From NCBI GenBank assembly GCA_964035545.1, contig OZ037769.1, positions 15,561,133 through 15,625,132 of the forward strand: a stretch of 64,000 bases of DNA, given 5' to 3'. Shown here in pieces: positions 37,001 through 47,600 of the stretch (position 1 is the stretch's first letter; each line of letters opens with the position of its first letter). Both the position numbers and the translations under genes were made by a program. Source of the stretch: Bugula neritina (taxonomy: Eukaryota; Bryozoa; Gymnolaemata; Cheilostomatida; Bugulidae). The notes beneath the pieces are model-generated. The model saw only the letters and a program-made list of their open reading frames with translations. It had not been told where the DNA came from and searched no databases.

Positions 37001-39306
37001 GACAACTCCAGTTTGTTCAACAAGACTATACTGTAGTGCACTGAATGGGTGTTAATCAGATTAGATTTAGCAGAATGGAGAGCTGTTTATGGTAAACGGT
37101 GAAGTGTTAAAGAATATTGGCAAAGAAATGCCAAAGTCTGTTTGAAAATAGAAATTTGTGTGTACAAGTTTAATTGACTGCTTTAAAGGCGGCAAACTTA
37201 CAAGTATAATTGACAAATTAAATTTTCCGAAAAAATACTTTTTCAAATTTGCTGACTCAATAAGTGGGTAAAACCCCCTAATTGCATACCTTTGCCGTAT
37301 CTTCACGAATCCTCAGATTTCTCACAGTGATTCGCTGCTTTGTCTCAAACTTCTGACCGGGCATGTCCACGTCGTCAGCGTATTTCAGTTCGTCTTCATC
37401 GTCGCTGTCCCTCGCCTTCATCTCCGAAGTCTCCCCAGACTCTATCATCTGATCCAGTTTTGTTGTCTTCAGTTGCCGTTTCGCTTCTTCAAGTTTCTCG
37501 TGCTCTTCTTGTTTTTCTTCATTGTAAGTGTCTAAATAGTAATAAGTGACAGTGTAACATAGTGTGTGACAGCGTAACATAGTGTGTGACAGCATAACGT
37601 AGTGTGTGACAGCTAATGACAGTGCGTGACAGTGCAACAAGGTGTCCCACAATGTAGTGTGACAGTGTGTGACAGCCTCACAGAGTGACATGGTTTTCTA
37701 GTCACAATGAAGATTGGTTTGTATGGTTTGTAGATAACAATCATAATTCAACACAACAGTTAGTGAAGAACTGATCAATTGAAAAAATCCGTATAATTAA
37801 TTATAATTATTTACAATCTCATTAAAGTTTCGGAAGATTTCAAAAAACAATATGCAGCCTTTGCAGACCTAACATTGGTGATTACAAGAACACCATTACA
37901 ATATATCCGCTAAAAGACATTTGATATTACATATTATTGCCACTCAGTCCTGAAAGAAGTAAAAGAAGACGGAATCTAGCCCAAAAGCAAGACACACCTA
38001 CCCGTGTCATACGACTTCCACTCGTCCCGTTTCCCTTCATAATCAAAGCCGATGGTTTCTGGTATATGCTCGTCTGGCCTTATGTCTGCTCCGGAATATT
38101 TTGCTAGCACCTTACGTGGCCTCTATAACATGATGAGTAGGTTTAATAGCCTAAGATGGCCTCTCTGAAACCATCTAAAGCTGTGACCATGGTAACAGTT
38201 TACAGAAGTTTGAATAGTTTGAAAGAGTTGTTTAATTTTGGCAATTGAATGAGAGGAAAACAACTATATCATCAAGGGATTCCATGCTTAAAAGGTTTAG
38301 ACTTTAGACTTTAGCAGAAAGTAAAGCGAGACAGATGGAAATGCTATTCATACTGATTTAAAGAATAGGAAACTCTGAGGTTTCTTGTACCAATGGTGTG
38401 AAGGATTTAGTATTGAGTCTACAATACACACGACAGGGCTAAACTACAATATACTACACTATACGGTATACAAATACATACACTACACAACACAGAACTA
38501 CACTACACAACACAGAACTACATTACACACGTCTCACTATGATAAACAATAATGTGCGAAAGATGTAAACCACCCCAAGATGATCAACAACTATGTATCA
38601 CTTACTGTTTTCAAATACTCATATTTTCAACTAATAGCTTGAAACACAATTACCAGTAAATGCAATATCTAACAATATATCTATTCTGACAACACAAGAG
38701 CACATAACTCTGACAGCATTGTGTACACGAGCACATAACTCTGATAACACTGTGTACAGGAGCACATAACTCTGAGAACACTGTGTACAGGAGCACATAA
38801 CTCTGATAACACTGTGTACACGAGCACATAACTCTGAGAACACTGCGTACAGGAGCACATAGCTCTGAGAACACTGCATGCAGGAGCACATAACTCACCT
38901 CTAAGCAGTCTTTCTTTTTGTGAGTCATGGCTCCACAGTTGTCACACGCCCCTTTCCTATACTTGGTGGCAACAGGCCCCTCCTTTATGCCCTTCTTCTG
39001 CCACTTTTCCAGACTCGCAAATATCTTTTTCTTCTCATCGTGTATTCTTTGATGTTTGAGGGTAGGAACCTTGGACTGGATGTACCAGGGTGCCTGCATT
39101 ATGTACTGTGGTATGTGGGGGTTAATGTCCTTCCCTGACTCATCCTGCATGGCTGGCACTGTGCCAGCTTTCCGAGCCTCTTCCAGTTCCTTCTGCTTCT
39201 TGTAGTCCTCACGAGACTTCTTGGCGGGCTCATCTCCATCCGCCTCAGCCCTTTCCTTAGCCTCCTTGGCTATCATCGATGGCGGCTGATTTAGAATGAA
39301 CGACAT
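19026..39306 (-). CDS. SLU7: Pre-mRNA splicing factor SLU7, 11 exons
   Basis: Exons (minus strand): 39306-38899, 38122-38002, 37531-37290, 33693-33593, 31688-31627, 30012-29816, 26069-25965, 25736-25620, 24850-24761, 23368-23207, 19202-19026; predicted 593 aa (human 586). SLU7 acts in the second catalytic step of splicing, helping 3' splice-site choice in the nucleus. Seen in order: [12 protein letters not shown] (residue 58 on); the CCHC zinc knuckle C121-x2-C124-x4-H129-x4-C134 preceded by basic [23 protein letters not shown] and [86 protein letters not shown]; a Lys/Arg- and Ser-rich stretch (about 484-535); and the C-terminal [10 protein letters not shown] with EEEMEAYR. All phases close. 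The last intron is phase 0, so one extra small exon cannot be excluded there. Confidence 0.95.
21305..21583. repeat. 27-bp minisatellite in SLU7 intron 10
   Basis: About ten copies of a 27-bp unit (core ACCACTGTGTGTGGTACTCT). Part of each unit, ACCACTGTGTGTGGT, is an imperfect palindrome. The multiple-of-three period produces long artefact frames on both strands. Confidence 0.9.
22641..22841. repeat. 9-bp TGTGTGTAG repeat in SLU7 intron 10
   Basis: More than 20 copies of TGTGTGTAG with occasional TGTGAGTAG, TGTGTAGCG and TGTGTAGGG variants. TGTGAGTAG contains a donor-like GTGAGT on the plus strand, but SLU7 is transcribed from the other strand. Confidence 0.9.
24368..24752. repeat. 31-bp palindromic minisatellite at SLU7 intron 9 donor
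   Basis: About 12 copies of a 31-bp unit abut exon 9 of SLU7 (donor at 24760). Each unit contains the inverted repeat TGACACC-A-GGTGTCA. Most copies read CAGGTG, an E-box of the type bound by Snail/ZEB and E proteins; some read CAGATG or TAGATG. Confidence 0.9.
26070..29815. other. SLU7 intron 6
   Basis: About 3.7 kb between exon 6 (donor GTGAGT, 29815) and exon 7 (acceptor TTATAG). It is AT-rich with repeats only near the donor. No coding sequence or RNA gene was recognised. Confidence 0.55.
29440..29737. repeat. Composite TAATGTGTATAG / TAATGTGAAGG repeat in SLU7 intron 6
   Basis: Two related words of 11-12 bp alternate irregularly for about 300 bp, starting about 80 bp inside the intron from the exon 6 donor. 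Spurious His/Thr/Tyr-rich frames on the minus strand come from this repeat. Confidence 0.85.
30013..37289. other. SLU7 introns 3, 4 and 5 with two small exons
   Basis: This 7.3-kb stretch contains only SLU7 exon 4 (33693-33593) and exon 5 (31688-31627). The rest is AT-rich intron sequence. I see no nested gene, RNA gene or clear transposon, although degraded elements could be missed by eye. Confidence 0.5.
37556..37679. repeat. 20-bp repeat at the 3' end of SLU7 intron 2
   Basis: About six imperfect copies of GTAACATAGTGTGTGACAGC lie just upstream, in the transcribed direction, of the exon 3 acceptor (TATTTAG, 37532-37538). Here the repeat is acceptor-proximal, unlike most others in the window. 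Confidence 0.8.
38698..38893. repeat. 31-bp minisatellite at SLU7 intron 1 donor
   Basis: Six to seven copies of a 31-bp unit run up to exon 1. In the transcribed sense each unit contains AGAGTTATGTGCTCCTG; the exon border reads AGAG|GTGAGTTATGTGCTC, so the unit overlaps the donor region. Confidence 0.9.
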
Positions 39307-41652
39307 TGTGACTTCTGTTTCTGTTTACCCTGTGATTAAAAAAAGATAGATAAATTAAGAAAAATAAACTATCTTCCATCACTGGCCTACTGACCTACAA
39401 AGTAAATGTATTGGTATTATGAGAAAACAGTACACAGCCGATATAATCACAATAATAATGAATATTTGAGCAATTTAGGCTGCTTGAAAATAAAAAGGTT
39501 GAGCAGCTAAAGTGAATGGTTTGAGCAAATTAACTGTTGTAATAACATTTTGGGTACTCAACTAAACTTAGTTACATGTTTTGACCTAGCTGTAATTATT
39601 ACTAATAATAATAGTGATAGTAATTAGTAATATGTCAACTTTAACATAACGAGACCTAGTACTACTAGACTACTACTACTAGTAACTCATTTACTCATAG
39701 ATAATCAGAGTTAATAAATATTTATATAATATACAAAATGAAATGTTTTATTATATTTATTTTTAATGTAATTATAATATAAAATATCTTATTTTATATA
39801 TATTATAGTTTTAGTTTATGCTAAAACTAATAAGCATAATGTCAATGATAAGGGTATAATAAGAGTAAAAGAAATTATATATAATACTATATTAATATTA
39901 TACTTGGCTACACTTACTATTAATATTATTATTAATATTAGTATTCATATCAACCAGACATTCAATTTTATTTGATTATGGTTCTAAGCAGAGTGATGGT
40001 AACTAGTAAAATAAAGATAGTAAAACTAAATCAAAATCAAAAGTAATAAGTAAAATCTAATATTCCAGTTCCACCTGTATTCAATAAGTATAACAATTAT
40101 TATTAACATATATTCACAAAACACTATTTTTATTAATCAAATTAGTATTATCGGTATAAAGTGATAAACAAATCATATACACACTTATTGTATTTGCAAG
40201 CATCCGTAAGTATCTTCTTTAGTTAGAGCTTTAAGAAGTAAAAAAATAATTATTACTACTACTACTAGTAACTAATAAGCAACCGTACAAATTCGGAAAG
40301 GGAAATCTAAATAATGCATTGTGTTTCTCTTTTGTGAACATTCGAATAAATTGCTTTGAATGTCTTGCGGAATTATAGATTTCTCCGAATTAAAAGTAAA
40401 GAGAGGGTAACTCTAGCTTTTATAAAACATTTTAAAACTTAGCTTAGCTCTGAAAAGAGTCCTTACTCCACTGAAGGTTTTGTCGTAAGCAAGAAACGAG
40501 TGCAGACAACGCTAACAAGAAATTCAACATTGCTTTCTTTATTGAGAATGCCTGAACTTTTATTCCTGTTTTCCAAGGAAATTACAGTTACACAAAGTGC
40601 CATATTCTTTTTTAGCGAAAGTCAACTTTTAAGCTGAGGTTTCACAGTATGCATTGTCTAGATACATATTTAAATGACAATGGTTTCTTCCTATATACCA
40701 TCTCTAGATTGTAACAGGCTTATCAGTCAAAAAATTTGAGTTTGTAACTTTTTTATTTTCAACTCTTCAATGAGAAGTTTTGTGTGCTATCTTAATGCAT
40801 ACTCAGAATCTTTTTTTAGGACAAACTAAAAGTCAAAAGCAAATGACTGCTAGAAGTTAATTCAAAGTGAATTTTTAATAATCTAATTTTCAGGAGCAGG
40901 CATTGCTATCAGCTTTCACACTAGCCTGCCCATGACTTGAAGACAACATTAGAGATCTTAGTCTATGACAAATAACTAGTTAACTCATCACCTACTTGTT
41001 GAAGGTCATAATAATAACAACTCCACACACTTGAATTGAAAGGCACATGTTTTCAATAACTGCTGTTCAAATATATATGTAGAATATATTATAATTATAA
41101 TGAAACTTACAGTATATTACCAATGAGTAACACATTGTATAATCATATGGGATTAATCAACTAGTAGGGCTTATTTAACACACAACAGCCTTCTCTGGTA
41201 ATGCAATAAAATATTTAAAAAAATTGACAGTTAATCATAAAAAAGCTGCAGGGTAAAGGCAACATAATTTATGTCATACTGTAGGCCTATTGACAATGGT
41301 GATGAAAGCATACAGATGTGATCTTTCTGTAGGCCTATTCTATATTACTGCTTTATATATTTGTGATAATGGTAGAAAATGGAAATAGTCATTTTACACT
41401 CTGATTACTATGGCCTGCCAAATACACTATGTAATAATAATAATGGTGTGGTATATAGATTATATTATAGATGACAATAATGAGTGTTATCATGATAGCT
41501 TTATGTCTAGCACAATACAACATGATTCATAGGTCAGGGTCACTGATAAGAAGCATTCCTTGTTTACTAGTTTACATTCTGATGACTAGTAAGTTTCCAG
41601 GAAGCATTTAGTCAAGTCTAGTATTTGTTTAGAGTAGCACTTAGTTTGTTAA
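39307..41652. other. Divergent promoter region, SLU7 and CUB gene
   Basis: SLU7 (minus) and the CUB-domain gene (plus) start head to head about 2.3 kb apart. The gap is very AT-rich, with TAT/ATTA runs near 39,720-39,950 and no CpG-rich island. No coding evidence is seen. A bidirectional promoter is possible but the distance argues for two separate ones. Confidence 0.45.
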
Positions 41653-44600
41653 ATGGTAACAGTACTGAGGAATATTATTAGAATATATAGACCAGCTTCG
41701 CTGCCCTTTGTATTGGAATATATGGCAGGATATAGACTGGTTTCGCTGCTCTTTGTATTGGAATATATGGCAGGGTATAGACTGATTTTGCTGTCCTTTG
41801 TTCTATTTGTTCAGTCAATAGATGGACTGCCAGGTATGTAGTGTTTTCTATTATATAATAGTTGCGCAATAATAACTACTCTATCTCATTATAGTTAGTA
41901 CTTTAAAATATTAGCAGAATAATTAAGAACTGGGCAGACAACTACCAACAGTATCAAGGCTCATCTCTAATACTTATCATTGAAATAGGTACAAGTTCGG
42001 AAAAATTTCAATAACCCAAGTTGTTCAATTTTTTATGAATTCGAGGTGTGAATTAAATTTTTTGGCTAAAAAGCAAATTTCTTTGCTGTATTTTTTTAAT
42101 CTAGACCACAGGCTCTTCTTGATTTCTCTGTTACTGCTCATACTAATGGCATTATATTCTTACTTCTATCCATATGCACTCCTTCTTGGAGTTGATGTCA
42201 TATAGCATATGCAGCTCACTGAGCAGTGCTGCTACTCATAGTGCTATAGAAAACTTATATTATCTAAGTCACATGTCTTTCATACATTTCAATCTCTCTT
42301 TTTTGTTAAGCAAATTATGTCTTCACTTTTAGGGAACACCACTTTCTGTGAAACTCTGCCTAAAAACACAGTGTCGCTGCAATACAGTGGCAGCTCTCAG
42401 TCAGGAGTTATCTATAGCCCGAGATACTTAGTCAACTACAGGTCTGCCAACTTTAGCCGAGGATGTTACGTAGAACTCAGTTCTATACCTAAAAGATCTT
42501 ACGTCACCTTAAAGGTGAACTATAATGGGACACTTTCTTCCCCTGGTTGCTCACACAGATCTCTTTTCTATCTAAATCAGGATCCCTCTTATCAACTCGA
42601 CACCAATCTATGTACGAATAAGGACAATATGAGTGAAATTCACTCAGAAGGAATATTTATGGGAGCTAGTCTGAAACTGTTTGCCTTTGGATCAGATGCA
42701 CAGTTTACAATTCATTATACAAGTTAGTTCTGGTTTAAAGCCATAAAAAGCTGAAATAGTTAGAAGTTGAAGTAGCTAATAGTCAAATTGTAGTTATGCA
42801 ACTATAGTGAAGTTTGTAGTTAAAGTAGTTTGTAGTTAAAGTAGTTTGTAGTTGAAATATTTTGTAGTTAAAGTAGTTCGCATAGTTAAAGTAGCCTGTA
42901 TGGTTACAGTAGCTTGTATGGTTAAAGTAGTTTGTATAGTTACAGTAGTTTGTATAGTTAAAGTAGTTCGTATAGTTACAGTAGTTCGTATAGTTAAAGT
43001 AGTTTGTATAGTTACAGTAGTTTGTATAGTTAAAGTAGCTCGTATAGTTACAGTAGTTTGTATAGTTAAAGTAGTTTGTATAGTTACAGTAGTTTGTAGT
43101 TAAAGTAGCTAGTAGTTTGTAGTTAGAATAGTTAGCGTATGATTATGCCAACTAGGACATGCCAACTAGTTGGATAGTACAGATCAAGAGAGTGAAAACA
43201 TTTCATGCATCAACAATTGGCTATTTATCTGAAAGCTTTTCATAGCTTTTTTAAACCTTGTATAGCTGCATTGCTATAATGCAATAATATTATACTACAG
43301 CTAGTAATCTGATGAAGGAAAGGAATTTGTTTCTTATTCTTTGAAATAATGTTGTGATTTGCTACAAAATTGAGGCAACCAAAGCAATGAAGTGTCTTTC
43401 CTCTTGGATAGGTTCAAGTCAGTTGGAACTATAACATGACACATTCAACACAACTCAAATGTTTGATTGCAAATCATTGAGTGGTAATTGGTTTAACATA
43501 TTGCAGCTTTTTATGTAACCATTGAGTTGATTCTGTGAGTGTACAAGCTTATCTTATAACATTATTATTTGAAGAACAGTGTTATATGGTATTTGATAAG
43601 CTTGTTTCAGTGCTATTTTCTTCGTATAATTCGAAGTGTAAAAATGAAATTGGTTGATATATACGTATATTTGAAACATTTTAAAATATAATAGAGCTAT
43701 ATTTTGAACATCTATGTGATTGTGTTTTAGTTAGGAGTGTGTTTGTGTTCCCGAAAAAGCGGCCCATAAAGACAATAAACACAACGCAGCACCAGTCTGG
43801 TTACATCGCCAGCAACTGGACTCACTCCCCCAACAACAAATCTACAGATTCTACAATTACCCTTACGGGAATTCCGACTCTTGCAACCGTGACTATTGAA
43901 TTTATCTACTATGAGTTAGAAGATAGACTTAGCTGTCACAATGACACCATGCTAGGTGGCGCTAACAACTTGTGCTCCCTTTCAATAATAACTCACTCTG
44001 GTGGAGACGAATGTCTTAATTTAAACTCAATGCACAAAACCTGGAGTTATCTCATCAGCAATGAGACTCTTAGTTTTTCCTACAAAGCTGATGGTCGGTG
44101 CAAACAGAGCTATAAAGGCTTCCTTTTCAGATATACAGGTGAGCCTTATAACATGATAATAGGTAATTCAAACAGTATAGGCATAATTTTGTCAAAATTT
44201 GTCTTCTTTAGTGCTGCCTAGCTGCCTCGCTCTTATCTAATGGTTTAGATTATTTGGATCATTTGACCAAACATTGGCTAGATTTATTTAAGAAATTTTG
44301 ATAGAGTTTGCATATGTCTGTGATGTAAAAAATATATGTACTGTATCATCACATGTGCTGAGTATATATATAACATATATGCTGCAGTGTGTACATGTGC
44401 TGCAGTATATATATAACATATATGCTGCAGTGTGTACATGTGCTGCAGTATATATATAACATATATGCTGCAGTGTGTACATGTGCTGCAGTATATACAT
44501 GCATCAGCGACTATATATAAATAACTTTTTATTTTTGATTATTTTTCATTTAAACTTCTTATCTGAACTACTAACCATAATGCGATGTTACTTTATATAG

Positions 44601-47600
44601 TTATTGGAGTTGAAGAGGATGCAGGTTTGGGATATAGCAGCACACCTCTGGCTAACACTGCAGATCTATACACTTACTGGAGCACGCAGGATGCACCATG
44701 GGACAAGGGGGACAACTCAACAAACCTAAGCACTGATCCAGGTAATTAAACCTTCTACCATCTAGCAGCTTATAATGGTGCACTTATATAATGGTGTACT
44801 TGTAACTTGTTCATCATTTCAAGCTTTCATTATGCTTGAGCCGTACAGAATACACAATGTGTCATGGGTTTAAATATTGTCTTCCAGAAGATAGAATTTC
44901 ATAGCAGCAGTACCGAAGAAAGACTTTTGAATCTGATCTACTGCTGCTATGCCTTTCAGTTTCTGGTCTTTTCTATATGTATTATATCGAGTCTTATACA
45001 TGTATATGCAGGTACCATATCGAGGACACATCCTAGTTTAATTTTCATGCCGACAGTCTTGAAGTTTTCATACTTTTACACATTTAAAAATTGATTGACC
45101 CTCTCTTAATATGCAGCTTTTCTAAATCAGAGCGCTGAATCTACTTAGATATTGTTTAGTTACAACTGGTTGCTTATGTCAGCATGTGACCAATAGCAGA
45201 AGAGATAGAGGCAAATGGCAGCCATTAAGTGTGGTTAATATTTTACTTTCTTCCCTTAGTTGTCTGGTCATAACAGTTTTTTACAAAGTGATCTCATATT
45301 TATTAAATCAACTGGCTCCAGTTACAAGAATAACACCAGCATTTAGTTTCAGCATATAGTTAGTCAAACATAAAACAGCCAGAAATTTGGAAAGCTAGTA
45401 AATTCAGGTCAATGTTTATTTTTACAAACAATACTGTGACGTAACACACGTATTCTACAGGAAATAAGTGTACACTAGCTATTTATGTTTGTAAAAGATA
45501 AGATTAAACTGACAATCAATTCATTCCACAAAAAGCCCCTCTACAAACTCGATTATGAGGATTGAGAACTCTGTAGATGACGTCATGGCTGGTATCATCT
45601 GAACATCTCAAAACCTCCAGAGGCCATGTTTCTCTTCTACAGTTCCTTACTGTCACACCATAAGCGTTGATAGTAGCTTTAACACCAACAGCTGTGGGCG
45701 CCATGCCATCTGTCCAAAGTGGTAGTTGTGTTCCGCAACTTTTAGGTTTAGGACAGGAGTTGAGCATTCTGTTTCCAGCAGCACCAGTAAACCTGAACCA
45801 GCTGGTGTCTTGGTTGAGGTCACATGCATATCCATTCAGAGAGTTGGCACCACCTGCTCTGAAGTTGCTTCCATTATGCTCCATTCTCCAGGATTCGGTG
45901 AAGTTTATTGCAGTCAGGCATTCAGCTGGTTGGGGTGGTTTGATTGGTGTTGTGGTTGGTGTAGCCGTTGTGGCTGGTGTAGTGGTTGTGGTTGGTGTAG
46001 TGGTTGTAGTTAGTGTGGCCGTTGTGGTTGGTGTAGTTGTTGTAGGTGGTGTAGTTGTGACGTTGAGTACTTTGGTTGTTGTCTTTGAACCAATACGTCT
46101 GCAACTGATGAGATCTGCATACATCTGAGAGTATACAATCCTATCTGCATTCAGTTCATCTTCTGAGCTCAGCTGACGAGTATTTCTCTGATAGTGACTG
46201 TACATCGGACATTCGACAGCCAAAATATTTCTTAATACTTCAATCTTTAGCTTGTAGATACTCAGGTCCAACTCGTTAGAATCAGAAATAACTGCGGCAT
46301 AGCTTAGAGCTGCGATGGAAAGTAATGCGAAGAATAACAAGGCTCTCATGCTATAATCTGTACTAAAATGTGGTACTTTCAATCTACAGCCTGACTTACA
46401 GAAGTAAAGATAGTAGAGGAGATGTCTTTATATGTCCTTCACATCTGCTTGCTCCCAGATCCTATTACTATACATACTATAATATTATTCGTACCATATA
46501 GCATCATAAGATAGTAACATTGTTATATAAAAACGATCGTGATATGAAATTATAATTTTAGTTAGCTCAAGTAAACCTTGCACTTGCGTGTTTAAAATTG
46601 CGGCTGATTTCAGTAAGGTATATTTTAGATCAGAAGTTTTCTCAAAATGAAATGACAACTCCAATAAATCCTGTGACAGAAAGGCAAATACCAACAAAGC
46701 CCATGATGACGAAGATGTATATTATAGCATGTGGCATAGGAGCGGCTGGAGTAGTGTTGATAGCTATTATCATCTTGCTGGTGTGTAAACTTACCAGGAA
46801 ATCCTATAACTGGTGAGCGGATAACTCTCAAAGGTGTGACAACTCCATTACCTTGTCTCAAAGTGAGAAAACAGAGACATGTTTGCTGTTTGGTTTTAGT
46901 AAATCCTCTCAGACAAGAAGCAGGGAGTCCGACTGTGATGGCATCGATGTGAATATGAATGTTGCCTGTCACGCATCGGCCCAGGAGTTACAGCAAATAC
47001 TTTCCAGTTCAGGTGCGTAGTGAAGGTTTAAATAAACCTGTAGTATTCTAATATTGTGTAAGTCATTGAGGGATGGCTCTTTGAAAATCTTTGAAAATAA
47101 ATGGCTTTTTGAGGTAATGTTTATTTACTTGAGCAAATTGAAAGATGAACCTTCACTATTACAATACACTATTACTAATATGTATAACTATTGCTTTTTT
47201 TGTGTAACTATAATAGAACCATTAATTTTGTATTGACTTTGTAACTCCATTTACTAGCTGAATGTCTATAGTTACTAATTCACACTGATAGCGAGGTTAT
47301 ATATGCAGTAATGGAGAACTTGAGAAAAGCCTGTGTTCTAGATTAAAAGTGTAGCACAAGAAATTATGTTCCAGCAAGAATTTTGACCTTCGCCCCAAAC
47401 CAAAATTTGATAATGAAATTAAAGAGCTCAGGCTATCTCAATTTCTTCACTACTGCTCCTAAATGCTGATAGCTGTCATGCTTGCGTAGATGGTCAGATC
47501 CCAAATAGCCTGATCATTATACTAATAACCTAGTTATTATATTATTCCTATTGCTATCATATAACCAGTCATATATGTGCCATATGCAATATCTATATGA

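Noticed and set aside
46350-46382. Earlier in-frame ATG of D8C copy 1
   Set aside because: The 11 extra codons are absent in the paralogs, and the conserved ATG directly precedes the signal peptide.
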